This document shows, piece after piece, positions 6,766 through 13,100 of a stretch of 14,052 bases of DNA (positions within the stretch are counted from its first letter, which is position 1; the number at the start of each line of letters is the position of its first letter). The notes under the pieces were generated by a model. That model was not told the DNA's origin. It worked only from the letters and a program-made list of their open reading frames with translations, and ran no database searches. Made by a program: the position numbers and the translations under genes. This stretch comes from Spirochaetaceae bacterium (lineage in GTDB: Bacteria > Spirochaetota > Spirochaetia > DSM-27196 > SKKC01): positions 1 through 14,052 of the forward strand of contig PWGF01000214.1 in assembly GCA_003554375.1 (NCBI GenBank), given 5' to 3'.

Positions 6766-6794
6766 GTAGCTTTTCGATCGCAGGAGATAAGAAC

Positions 6795-7784
6795 GTGACG
6801 ATCAAAGACATCGCCCGCCAGGCCGGAGTCTCAGTTGCTACCGTGTCGCGAGTGTTGAACAACCAAACCGGATTCTCGGAAGCCACAAAGGATCGAGTCC
6901 TCCGAGTTATCGAAAACAGCGGCTACACGCGCAACGATCTTGCGCGTAGTCTTTCCGGGAAACGCACGCAATCGATTGGACTACTTCTCCCAAGTCTCAC
7001 CAGCTACTTCGTATCGGAGCTTCTCTCAGGAGTAGAAACCCGTGCTCATGCAGCCGATCTCAGCGTTATCATCTGTGATACCGATCAGGACGGTGCCCGA
7101 ACGCTCAAGTATCTCCGCATGCTTCGGGAGAAGAGGGTCGACGGCGTCATCTTCGTTAGCGAATGGCTAACCGACGAGTACAAAAAGGCTTTTGACCTTC
7201 TGCAAACTCGCGTCGTTTTGGTGTCGACCTACTCGCCTCTGTATTCGTTCCCATATATCAAGATCGACGACTACCGCGCCTCCTACGACGCCGTCGCCTA
7301 CCTGATACAACGAGGGCACCGGCAGATTGCAATGATTGGAGGGTCCGAGGACGATCCGATCGCTGGAAAGCCGCGGCTCGACGGCTACCGAGCCGCGCTG
7401 AAGCATCACAACCTTCCCATACGCGAAGAATACGTCGCACATGGTGACTTTGATTTCCGCAGCGGGATGCGTGCCATGGACACACTGTGGGATCGTGCGC
7501 CGCAGTTGACGGCGGTCTTTGCTGCAAGCGACGAAATGGCCGTGGGAGCTCTCAACTCGGCACATCGACACGGGAAAAGGGTTCCGGACGATCTTTCGAT
7601 CGTCGGCTTCGACGACACTCAGCTCGCTGAGATGGTCCCGCCCGGGCTTACTGCCGTCCGTCAACCGGTCCGGGAGCTCGGCCGTCGAGCCGTGGAGTAC
7701 TTGATCGGGTCTTCCGAAGATGTAGCGGGCATCATACTCCCCCACTCAATCACGGAACGGGCCTCCGTCCGCACATTGACCTGA
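6795..7784 (+). CDS. LacI/GalR-family transcriptional repressor of the sugar operon
   Basis: 329 residues from a GTG at 6795, with AGGAG eight bases upstream. It begins with the canonical helix-turn-helix MTIKDIARQAGVSVATVSRV (recognition helix about 13-22) and a hinge helix NDLARSLSG (47-55) that inserts into the minor groove at the central CG of its operators. The periplasmic-binding-like effector domain follows: SIGLLLPSLTSYFVSELLSG at 60-79, RVDGVIFVSEW, RGHRQIAMIGG, AVFAASDEMAVGALNSAHRHG and LSIVGFDDTQLAEMVPPGLT. Length is normal. It is divergent from the transport operon, and three matching operators lie between them, so it very probably represses both promoters and is released by an alpha-glucoside or its breakdown product. 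The effector is not known. Confidence 0.93.
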   Translation: MTIKDIARQAGVSVATVSRVLNNQTGFSEATKDRVLRVIENSGYTRNDLARSLSGKRTQSIGLLLPSLTSYFVSELLSGVETRAHAADLSVIICDTDQDGARTLKYLRMLREKRVDGVIFVSEWLTDEYKKAFDLLQTRVVLVSTYSPLYSFPYIKIDDYRASYDAVAYLIQRGHRQIAMIGGSEDDPIAGKPRLDGYRAALKHHNLPIREEYVAHGDFDFRSGMRAMDTLWDRAPQLTAVFAASDEMAVGALNSAHRHGKRVPDDLSIVGFDDTQLAEMVPPGLTAVRQPVRELGRRAVEYLIGSSEDVAGIILPHSITERASVRTLT

Positions 7785-7798
7785 GTAAGCGGCAGTCG

Positions 7799-7812
7799 AG
7801 GCAAACGCAGTT
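7799..7812 (+). repeat. 14-bp direct repeat, copy 1
   Basis: AGGCAAACGCAGTT, 15 bases after the stop of the LacI-type gene and followed by GC-rich sequence. It is identical to the copy at 8387-8400. Both lie in the space just after a regulator gene. It may be a piece of a dispersed intergenic element, or chance. Confidence 0.35.
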
Positions 7813-7858
7813 GGATACTTCGGCCGGAAGCGCGGCGGCGGCAGGCGGCACCCAACGC

Positions 7859-7888
7859 TTGACAGAACATGAGTCAAATAAGTAGCGT
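7859..7888 (+). promoter_or_regulatory. arsR-type promoter with overlapping inverted-repeat operator
   Basis: TTGACA (7859-7864) is a perfect -35; TAGCGT (7883-7888), after 18 bases, is a possible weak -10. Within it TTGAC (7859-7863) and GTCAA (7873-7877) form an inverted repeat with a nine-base spacer, resembling the TTGA...TCAA sites bound by ArsR/SmtB proteins. The start codon of the ArsR-type gene is 25 bases further on, so autoregulation is likely. Confidence 0.5.
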
Positions 7889-7912
7889 TCACCCGCCACG
7901 AGATGTTGAGAT

Positions 7913-8323
7913 ATGGAAGACGAAAACCATGCCGCGGTCCTAAAGGCCCTTGCTGATGAAACGCGCCTCCGGATAGCACACGTCCTCGCTGCGACCGAGC
8001 TTCAAGCCTGTGTATGTGAGCTAGTCGACGCGCTGGAGCTTCCGCAGTACCAAGTTTCCCGACATCTCCAGGTGCTCAAGAGCGCCCGCGTGGTGGCGTC
8101 GCGGCGCGACGGCACGTGGATATATCATTCGTGGAGCTCGGATAGCCCTCTGCTTACCCGTTTCGTCACGGAGTGGCCGCGTGGAGAACCATTCGAGCAT
8201 GACCGTGCCCGGCTTCACGAACGACTAACGCTTCGTGACGGGGGGAAATGCGTCGTTGGCTTCGTCGATCCGCAGGAGCTCTCTCGCATGCTCGAACGAG
8301 CGCGGCCCGGCTCACCTCGGTAG
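7913..8323 (+). CDS. ArsR/SmtB-family metal-responsive repressor with a CxC site
   Basis: 136 residues; the ATG at 7913 has only a weak ribosome site (GAG three bases upstream). The winged helix is clear: VLKALADETRLRIAHVL at 9-25, then ACVCELVDALELPQYQVSRH at 32-51 (recognition helix), and a wing at about 60-73 (VVASRRDGTWIYHSW). Cys33 and Cys35 occupy the place of the ELCVCDL metal box of arsenite-type ArsR proteins, and Cys113 (GGKCVVGF) could be a third ligand. Family members leave DNA when As(III), Sb(III) or a soft divalent metal binds. The C-terminal 50 residues lengthen it beyond the roughly 100-120 usual for the family. No arsenic pump, reductase or metal ATPase is adjacent, so its target lies elsewhere or it acts on itself. 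The metal is inferred from motif only. Confidence 0.88.
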   Translation: MEDENHAAVLKALADETRLRIAHVLAATELQACVCELVDALELPQYQVSRHLQVLKSARVVASRRDGTWIYHSWSSDSPLLTRFVTEWPRGEPFEHDRARLHERLTLRDGGKCVVGFVDPQELSRMLERARPGSPR

Positions 8324-8386
8324 TGAGCATCCGCATGCCTGCTTCGCGCATCTTGCTGCTCAGTTGAGATAGGTGGCGCGCGATCA

Positions 8387-8400
8387 AGGCAAACGCAGTT
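8387..8400 (+). repeat. 14-bp direct repeat, copy 2
   Basis: AGGCAAACGCAGTT, 63 bases after the stop of the ArsR-type gene and identical to 7799-7812. It stands directly before the hairpin at 8410-8436. Confidence 0.35.
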
Positions 8401-8409
8401 CGGTCCGTA

Positions 8410-8436
8410 CGGTTCGCCGGCAGCGGCGAAGAACCG
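8410..8436 (+). other. GC-rich hairpin after the ArsR-type gene
   Basis: TTCGCCG (8413-8419) pairs perfectly with CGGCGAA (8424-8430) around the loop GCAG. The outer bases CGGTT and AACCG may extend it across a small bulge. No T run follows, so it is not a standard terminator. I find no gene in 8324-8564. Confidence 0.4.
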
Positions 8437-8564
8437 CCGAAACACGCACTTGCGCCCTCACTACACCACCATTGGCCCCCGGCAATCGTCCAAGCCCCCG
8501 CTCGCCGGCGCGTTTCCGGGCGCGTTGTCCAACTGCGCTTCCCTGGCCAGACGGTGCGTTAGAA

Positions 8565-8593
8565 TTGACCCATTATCGACATCATACTATACT
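8565..8593 (+). promoter_or_regulatory. Sigma70-type promoter of the PadR-type gene
   Basis: TTGACC (8565-8570) and TATACT (8588-8593) are separated by exactly 17 bases, each matching consensus at five of six positions. Transcription would begin near 8600, giving a leader of under 20 bases before the ATG at 8618. It is one of the two best promoters in the window. Confidence 0.75.
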
Positions 8594-8617
8594 CCCCACG
8601 TTCCAGGGGGGAACAGA

Positions 8618-9184
8618 ATGATCACGACCTCGGTACGCAAACAGCTCCTTCTAGCGCATCTATGGGAAGCGGGTGAGATTTCCGGGTACGACTTTGTGAA
8701 ACGGTGCCAAAAACGAGGAATCCCCGTCAGCAACGCCGCCGTCTATCCGTACCTTCACGAACTGGAAACAGAAGGTTACGTGACGGCAGTGGACCGGGGC
8801 AAGCGAAAGGTGTATGCTCTCACAGAGCAAGGGAGGGAACAGGCGCTTCAGGCCCTGGGAAACGGCAGCCTTCCTCCCAGGCTGTTCGAGCTCATACTCG
8901 TTCTGAGCGTTCAGGCTCGCACGGTGGATTCGCACTATCCGGATCGGCTTGACCTGGTTCTGCGGACGATGGAAGAACTCGTCGACGGGATCCGCGCCTA
9001 CCGCTCGACGCCCTCCTCAGCGTCTGCGGCATCGGATGGGGGACGGTCTTCCGGTGTAGCGCGTTCGCCTTTCTCATCGTGTGGCCTGGTTAACTCAGGG
9101 AAGGACGATTTCCCCCGAAACGAAGATCCGCCGCAATCGCCTAGTTCCACCCCTGGGACAGCGGGAGCACGCTGTCGCTCGTAA
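8618..9184 (+). CDS. PadR-family transcriptional regulator with a long Ser/Pro-rich tail
   Basis: 188 residues. The ATG at 8618 is chosen because AGGGGGG lies six bases upstream and a promoter lies just before it. The same frame is open back to 8450 but crosses that promoter. Residues 1-75 are a PadR winged helix: RKQLLLAHLWEAGEISGYDF at 7-26, IPVSNAAVYPYLHELETEGY (recognition helix region) at 35-54, and the wing RGKRKVYALTEQGREQ at 60-75. A dimerisation helix follows at about 88-128. Residues about 129-188 are Ser, Pro, Gly and Arg rich and look disordered; that tail is unusual for the family. PadR proteins repress detoxification or efflux genes and respond to small aromatic or drug-like ligands. 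The gene following is RNase R, so no target is evident nearby. Confidence 0.82.
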   Translation: MITTSVRKQLLLAHLWEAGEISGYDFVKRCQKRGIPVSNAAVYPYLHELETEGYVTAVDRGKRKVYALTEQGREQALQALGNGSLPPRLFELILVLSVQARTVDSHYPDRLDLVLRTMEELVDGIRAYRSTPSSASAASDGGRSSGVARSPFSSCGLVNSGKDDFPRNEDPPQSPSSTPGTAGARCRS

Positions 9185-9226
9185 CAGGTGGGCATTCCAA
9201 ATCTGCCACGACCAGACGTCGCTCAG

Positions 9227-9375
9227 TGCCGACGGGCAAGGCTCCGACTCCGTTATCTGAGGCTGTCACAGGCTACCGGTTGGAACGGCCCGGTACTACC
9301 GTCTGAGCAGGTAGCGCCACCGGTGAAGGCCGGTGATATCCGCGGGAGAGGTCCCGTCTTCGGCACCAACGTGCC
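9227..9375 (+). promoter_or_regulatory. Hairpin-rich leader upstream of the RNase R gene
   Basis: Five stems lie in 150 bases: TGCC/GGCA (9227-9238); ACCGG/CCGGT (9275-9294), enclosed by GCTACC/GGTAGC (9272-9315); CACCGG/CCGGTG with a six-base loop (9318-9335); CGGGA/TCCCG with loop GAGG (9343-9356); and GGCAC/GTGCC with loop CAAC (9362-9375). An unstructured A-rich stretch then leads to the ATG at 9412. It does not match any riboswitch I know, including TPP, glycine, cyclic-di-GMP and preQ1. A plus-strand 71-codon frame at 9188-9403 crosses the whole block but lacks a ribosome site and any family resemblance. The role as a leader is inferred. Confidence 0.35.
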
Positions 9376-9411
9376 CAAACCAAAGAAACCCAAGAGAGTA
9401 TAAGAAGCAAT

Positions 9412-11376
9412 ATGGCAAGAAAAAACCAGACCTCAGAAGGGACACTCGTCCTTACATCACAAGGGTTCGGCTTCGTGCACGGCGCGGACGGCCCAGACGT
9501 TTTCGTAGACCGCGACCACCTAGGAACCGCGCTCGAAGGTGATCGCGTAACCGTAGAAGTCTTCCGCAGCTCGTCGCGCCGAAGACCGGCAGGGCGAATC
9601 GTGGGTGTGATCGAACGGTCGACACGGCCGATCGTCGGCCTTTTTCGAAGAACCCGACAAGGGGGCGAGCTCTATCCTGAGAATGACCGAGTCGTCGGTG
9701 TGTATCGTGTCGAAAAAGTCGATCTCAAGCGTGCCGGCCTGACTCGACAGGCACGCAACAATACCGTAGTAAGCGCGGTGCTCAAACAGTGGGACGAACC
9801 GTCGGCACGCCCGGTTGCGGAAGTCAAGGAAGTGATCGGTACGCGAGACGAGCCGGGTATAGACCTCAAGATCATCGCGCGCTCACGAGGGCTCTCCCTG
9901 GAGTTTCCGGACGACGTGATCGAGGAAACGCAGCGCCTAACCGAACCGAACATGAAAAAGGCGCGCGCGGAGCGAGTTGATCTCACAGACCGACAGGTTT
10001 TCACCATCGATCCTGAAGACGCAGGAGACCTGGACGATGCGCTCTCAGTCCGACAGCGCGATGACGGATTGTTCGAAGTAGGAGTTCACATCGCCGACGT
10101 GTCGGCATTCGTCGCCGAAGGAAGCTCGATCGACCGTGAAGCGCGCCGTCGCGCGACGAGCGTATACTTCGTGCAGGACGTCCTTCCGATGCTCCCGGAG
10201 CGCATCTCAAACGATCTTTGCAGCCTCACCCCCAACAAGGCCCGGCTCGCCCATTCGGTGCTAATCGTCCTTGACAGTCGCGGAGAGGTGCACGAGGTGG
10301 AGGTCGTTGAGTCCGTCATCCGTAGCCGGCATCGCCTCAGCTACGAGGAGGCCGAAGCCGTTCTGGCCGGCCGGCAACACCCCATCGCCTCTGCGCTGCA
10401 TCAGCTCCAGCTTATCGCCGGCATGCTTCGTGCAAAGCGGGAAGCAGCCGGCAGCATCGATTTCGATCTCCCCGCTCCGGTCATCACGCTGGACGCCGAC
10501 GGTATACCGGAACAAGTACGGCGGGGCGAACGACTTGAAGCACAGCGACTGATCGAAGAGCTGATGCTGCTGGCCAACCGCTCGATCGCAAGCACGTTTG
10601 GAGTGAGGCGCCGCGGGGGTGTGCGTCCGTTCGTCTTCCGCGTACACGAACGCCCAAAACCGGAGGATGTGGCAACGATTCGGACCGTCTTGCGGAATCT
10701 CGGCATTCCGCTCGACATCGAAGACGAGCTGACGCCGCAACAGTTCCAACGGATTCTCGACATAGTCGAGTCGCTCGAGCTCCAACTCTTCGCGGAGAAG
10801 GTCGCGCTCAGATCGATGACCAAGGCGTTCTACAGCACCGAGAACCAAGGCCACTTCGGGCTCGCGTTCAAAGCGTACACCCACTTCACGTCGCCGATTC
10901 GCCGCTACGCCGACCTCACAGTCCATCGGCTTGTGAAACGCTACGCAAGCGGAAACCGCAAAGTGAGCCGGTCGGAAAGCCGTCAGCTTGCCGAGATCGC
11001 CGCCCATTGTGGCGAGATGGAACGCCTCGCCATCGATGCGGAGCGCGCCTACAGAAAGCGAAAGGCAATGGAGTTTCTCAGCACCAAAGTTGGCCGCAAC
11101 TACGCCGGCGTTATCTCCGGCGTAAGCCGTGGGGGCGTCTTCGTGGAGCTGGTGCACTACCAGATCGAAGGGATGGTACCCCGTGCCGGAATGAATGATG
11201 ATCAGTACCTTCTGGACCAGGAAAACTTCCAGTTCATCGGCCAGGATACCGGTACGGTATATCGTATCGGGGATCGAGTTCGCGTGCGCATTGTCGAGGT
11301 CGATGTGAACCAGGGCAAAGCGTACTTCGAGTTCACGCAGAACCGCCGACAGTCGCGCACGGAGGAGTCGGCTTGA
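9412..11376 (+). CDS. rnr: Ribonuclease R (RNase II/R family 3'-5' exoribonuclease)
   Basis: 654 residues; the ATG at 9412 is preceded by a weak purine-rich site (AAGAAGC). It degrades RNA from the 3' end, including structured RNA. An N-terminal OB/cold-shock domain is at about 7-52 (LTSQGFGFVHGADGPDVFV). The RNB catalytic domain spans about 186-520, with the Mg-binding motif DPEDAGDLDDAL at 200-211, VGVHIADVSAFV, and HFTSPIRRYADLTVHRLV near 491-508. An S1 domain is at about 558-640 (NYAGVISGVSRGGVFVELV). It is shorter than the 700-800 residues of typical RNase R, lacking the basic C-terminal tail and much of the N-terminal extension, but all active-site acids are present. The 120-base gap after it holds only small stems (CTCCG/CGGAG near 11388-11401). 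S1 and cold-shock domains argue for RNase R rather than plain RNase II. Confidence 0.93.
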   Translation: MARKNQTSEGTLVLTSQGFGFVHGADGPDVFVDRDHLGTALEGDRVTVEVFRSSSRRRPAGRIVGVIERSTRPIVGLFRRTRQGGELYPENDRVVGVYRVEKVDLKRAGLTRQARNNTVVSAVLKQWDEPSARPVAEVKEVIGTRDEPGIDLKIIARSRGLSLEFPDDVIEETQRLTEPNMKKARAERVDLTDRQVFTIDPEDAGDLDDALSVRQRDDGLFEVGVHIADVSAFVAEGSSIDREARRRATSVYFVQDVLPMLPERISNDLCSLTPNKARLAHSVLIVLDSRGEVHEVEVVESVIRSRHRLSYEEAEAVLAGRQHPIASALHQLQLIAGMLRAKREAAGSIDFDLPAPVITLDADGIPEQVRRGERLEAQRLIEELMLLANRSIASTFGVRRRGGVRPFVFRVHERPKPEDVATIRTVLRNLGIPLDIEDELTPQQFQRILDIVESLELQLFAEKVALRSMTKAFYSTENQGHFGLAFKAYTHFTSPIRRYADLTVHRLVKRYASGNRKVSRSESRQLAEIAAHCGEMERLAIDAERAYRKRKAMEFLSTKVGRNYAGVISGVSRGGVFVELVHYQIEGMVPRAGMNDDQYLLDQENFQFIGQDTGTVYRIGDRVRVRIVEVDVNQGKAYFEFTQNRRQSRTEESA

Positions 11377-11496
11377 ACGCCGCGAGCTCCGACCGCGGAG
11401 TCGACCGGGTTGAGCGCCGGACGAAGAAACGGCGTCGATCGCCAAGTAGATTGTAGAAGAACGTGTACACGAAATTGACTGAGGAGAGATACCAGG

Positions 11497-11940
11497 ATGT
11501 CGCTCTACAAAGTTCACTTCAAATGGAAAGACAAGAAGGAAGTGGTGCTTCGGTCCCGAAGCCTCGATCTCACCCATCCTTACTTCGTAAGTATCCGGGA
11601 TTTGGTCTTCCCGGAAGGGAGGTCGCTTATTATCGATCCGCAAACCGATGAGCTCAAGCAGCGCTTTCGGGACACGGAGCACCTCATGATTCCATTCCAG
11701 TCGGTCACGCTTATCGAGGAAGTATCCGAGGAAGCTCCGGAGTCCGCTGACCGAAAAGTCAGGGCGTTCAAAGTGATAGAAGGAAGCGGCGCGCAGACAA
11801 GTGAGCAGTCCGAAGACTCCTCCGAAGAACCCGAAGACGACGGCGGTAGCGAGGACGACGAGGCCGACGAGCACAGCGGTGAGGGGGTCGATGACCATGG
11901 TCACAACGGTCCCGACGAAGGAGACGGAGATCGCGAATGA
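11497..11940 (+). CDS. DUF1820-like protein with a highly acidic tail
   Basis: 147 residues from an ATG at 11497, with GGAGAG about eight bases upstream. Residues 4-77 match the small beta-rich DUF1820 pattern as I remember it: YKVHFKWKDKKEVVLRSRSL, then PYFVSIRDLVFPEG, SLIIDPQTDELKQRF, and IPFQSVTLIEEV. From about residue 99 to the end the chain is almost only Glu, Asp, Ser, Gly and His, and probably disordered. It has no signal peptide or membrane segment. Its last four bases (ATGA) overlap the start of queG, so the two are translationally coupled. No function is established for the family. Coupling to QueG suggests, but does not show, a link to tRNA modification. Confidence 0.8.
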   Translation: MSLYKVHFKWKDKKEVVLRSRSLDLTHPYFVSIRDLVFPEGRSLIIDPQTDELKQRFRDTEHLMIPFQSVTLIEEVSEEAPESADRKVRAFKVIEGSGAQTSEQSEDSSEEPEDDGGSEDDEADEHSGEGVDDHGHNGPDEGDGDRE

Positions 11941-13040
11941 TCGCGCGCAGGGCATACCGGCCTCGGGTTCCCGGCGAGCTTGTTACTCTGTTCGAGGAGC
12001 ATGGACTCAGCGCGCTAGGCGTGGCGGACGCGGAGCCGGCTCCGGATAAAGAAGCCGAGTTCGCCGAGTGGCTCTCGCATGGCTATCACGGCGAGATGGC
12101 GTATCTCGAGAGCCATACCGAGGCCAAGTTCAGACCTGAGCAGCTCCTTGACGGATGCCGTTCGATCGTGATTGCGGCAATGAGTTACCATCAGAGTGCC
12201 CCTTGGGGTCGAGGCCGAGCACATGCCGTCCCGAACGACGGAAGCTCCGAGTTCCGTGGCCGGATCGCACGGTATGCGTGGGGGCGCGATTACCACAATG
12301 CGCTCGGAAAGCGTCTCAAACGCGCGGCCAAAACGCTTTCGCAGCGCTACCCGGAGCACCGTTTCCGACCGTTTACCGACGCCACGCCGCTCGCTGAGCG
12401 GCATTACGCTGCCCGCGCGGGAGTAGCATTCCAAGGAAGAAATACGCTCGCGATCTCAAGCAGCTTGGGCAGTTGGTTTGTCATCGGCGAGATCATAAGC
12501 ACACGCTGGTGGCCCCCTAGCGGCCCGGCCACCAGTCCGTCGGGCAACCGCCACGGCGCCTGCCCCTCGGGATGCACGCGCTGCATCGACGTGTGCCCTA
12601 CCGGAGCGCTCTATGCGCCTCACCGCATCGACGCCTCCCGCTGCATCTCCTATCTCACCATCGAGCTCAAAGGATCGATCCCGGAGCATCTTCGCCCCAA
12701 GATCGGCTCCTGGCTATTCGGGTGTGACCTGTGCCAGGAAGTCTGCCCGCTCAACGTCCGCGCCGAGGTCACCGATCAGACGGACTTCCTGCGCGCGCGC
12801 GCCGGTCACAGCCGCCCACTCGCTGAGCTTATGGACATCGAAAGTGACGCGGAGTTTCACAACCGGTTCGCCGGCACCCCGTTGATGCGCGCCGGTCGAG
12901 TCGGTATGATCCGCAATGCGTGTGTCGTTGCGGCTAACGTCGGGGCGGTGGAGCTCGTCCCGAGGCTGCGCCGTCTTGCCATAGATCCTGACCCGATTAT
13001 CGCCGAGCACGCCTCTTGGGCGCTCGAGCAGCTGACATGA
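11937..13040 (+). CDS. queG: Epoxyqueuosine reductase QueG
   Basis: 367 residues, close to the usual 370-390. It performs the last step of queuosine synthesis, reducing epoxyqueuosine to queuosine in the wobble position of GUN-anticodon tRNAs, with cobalamin and two 4Fe-4S clusters. The cobalamin-binding N-terminal domain includes RGRIARYAWGRDYHNALGKR (107-126) and FTDATPLAERHYAARAG (146-162), carrying the likely catalytic Asp148. Cluster cysteines are C209, C213, C216 and C220 (CPSGCTRCIDVCP), then C236 (RCISYLTIE), and C263, C266 and C270 (FGCDLCQEVCP). HEAT-like helices close the protein (NACVVAANVGAVELVPRL). The first cysteine pair is spaced C-x3-C, while the family normally has C-x2-C. 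A Pro/Ser/Gly-rich insert precedes it (193-208). The ATG overlaps the upstream stop. No other queuosine gene is in the window. Confidence 0.93.
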   Translation: MIARRAYRPRVPGELVTLFEEHGLSALGVADAEPAPDKEAEFAEWLSHGYHGEMAYLESHTEAKFRPEQLLDGCRSIVIAAMSYHQSAPWGRGRAHAVPNDGSSEFRGRIARYAWGRDYHNALGKRLKRAAKTLSQRYPEHRFRPFTDATPLAERHYAARAGVAFQGRNTLAISSSLGSWFVIGEIISTRWWPPSGPATSPSGNRHGACPSGCTRCIDVCPTGALYAPHRIDASRCISYLTIELKGSIPEHLRPKIGSWLFGCDLCQEVCPLNVRAEVTDQTDFLRARAGHSRPLAELMDIESDAEFHNRFAGTPLMRAGRVGMIRNACVVAANVGAVELVPRLRRLAIDPDPIIAEHASWALEQLT

Positions 13041-13100
13041 AGCTCGACCGCGGACGCAAGGGCGGGGCAACCGCGCGACTCACGCCGCGTACGGCAGTCG

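Larger units (their letters stand above)
6285..6794. other. Divergent control region between the carbohydrate operon and its regulator
   Basis: 510 bases holding the operon promoter, the candidate regulator promoter and three operators, all listed separately. It also holds a possible small minus-strand gene at 6556-6425: ATG after GGAGG with a nine-base spacing, 43 codons, product beginning MASIRLLTILGSGEEF and ending SPLTTQ. It overlaps O2 near its start and the operon -35 element near its end. It has no recognisable relative, so I do not count it as a gene. The 5' leader of the binding-protein gene (about 6285-6404) shows no riboswitch that I recognise. Confidence 0.5.

Noticed and set aside
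9188..9403. 71-codon plus frame ending in a Lys/Pro-rich tail just before RNase R
   Set aside because: GTG start without a ribosome site, no family match, and it runs straight through a series of perfect hairpins.
11377..11496. Possible promoter or terminator between RNase R and the DUF1820-like gene
   Set aside because: Small stems are present (CTCCG/CGGAG, GGCG/CGCC), but there is no T run and no pair of -35/-10 boxes with acceptable spacing.
10261..11955. Minus-strand open frame of 564 codons
   Set aside because: Antisense to RNase R and the DUF1820-like gene, with their conserved motifs on the plus strand. Long antisense frames are common at this GC content.
13041..13100. Bidirectional terminator between queG and the TrmH-type gene
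   Set aside because: The 60-base gap contains no hairpin followed by a T tract on either strand.
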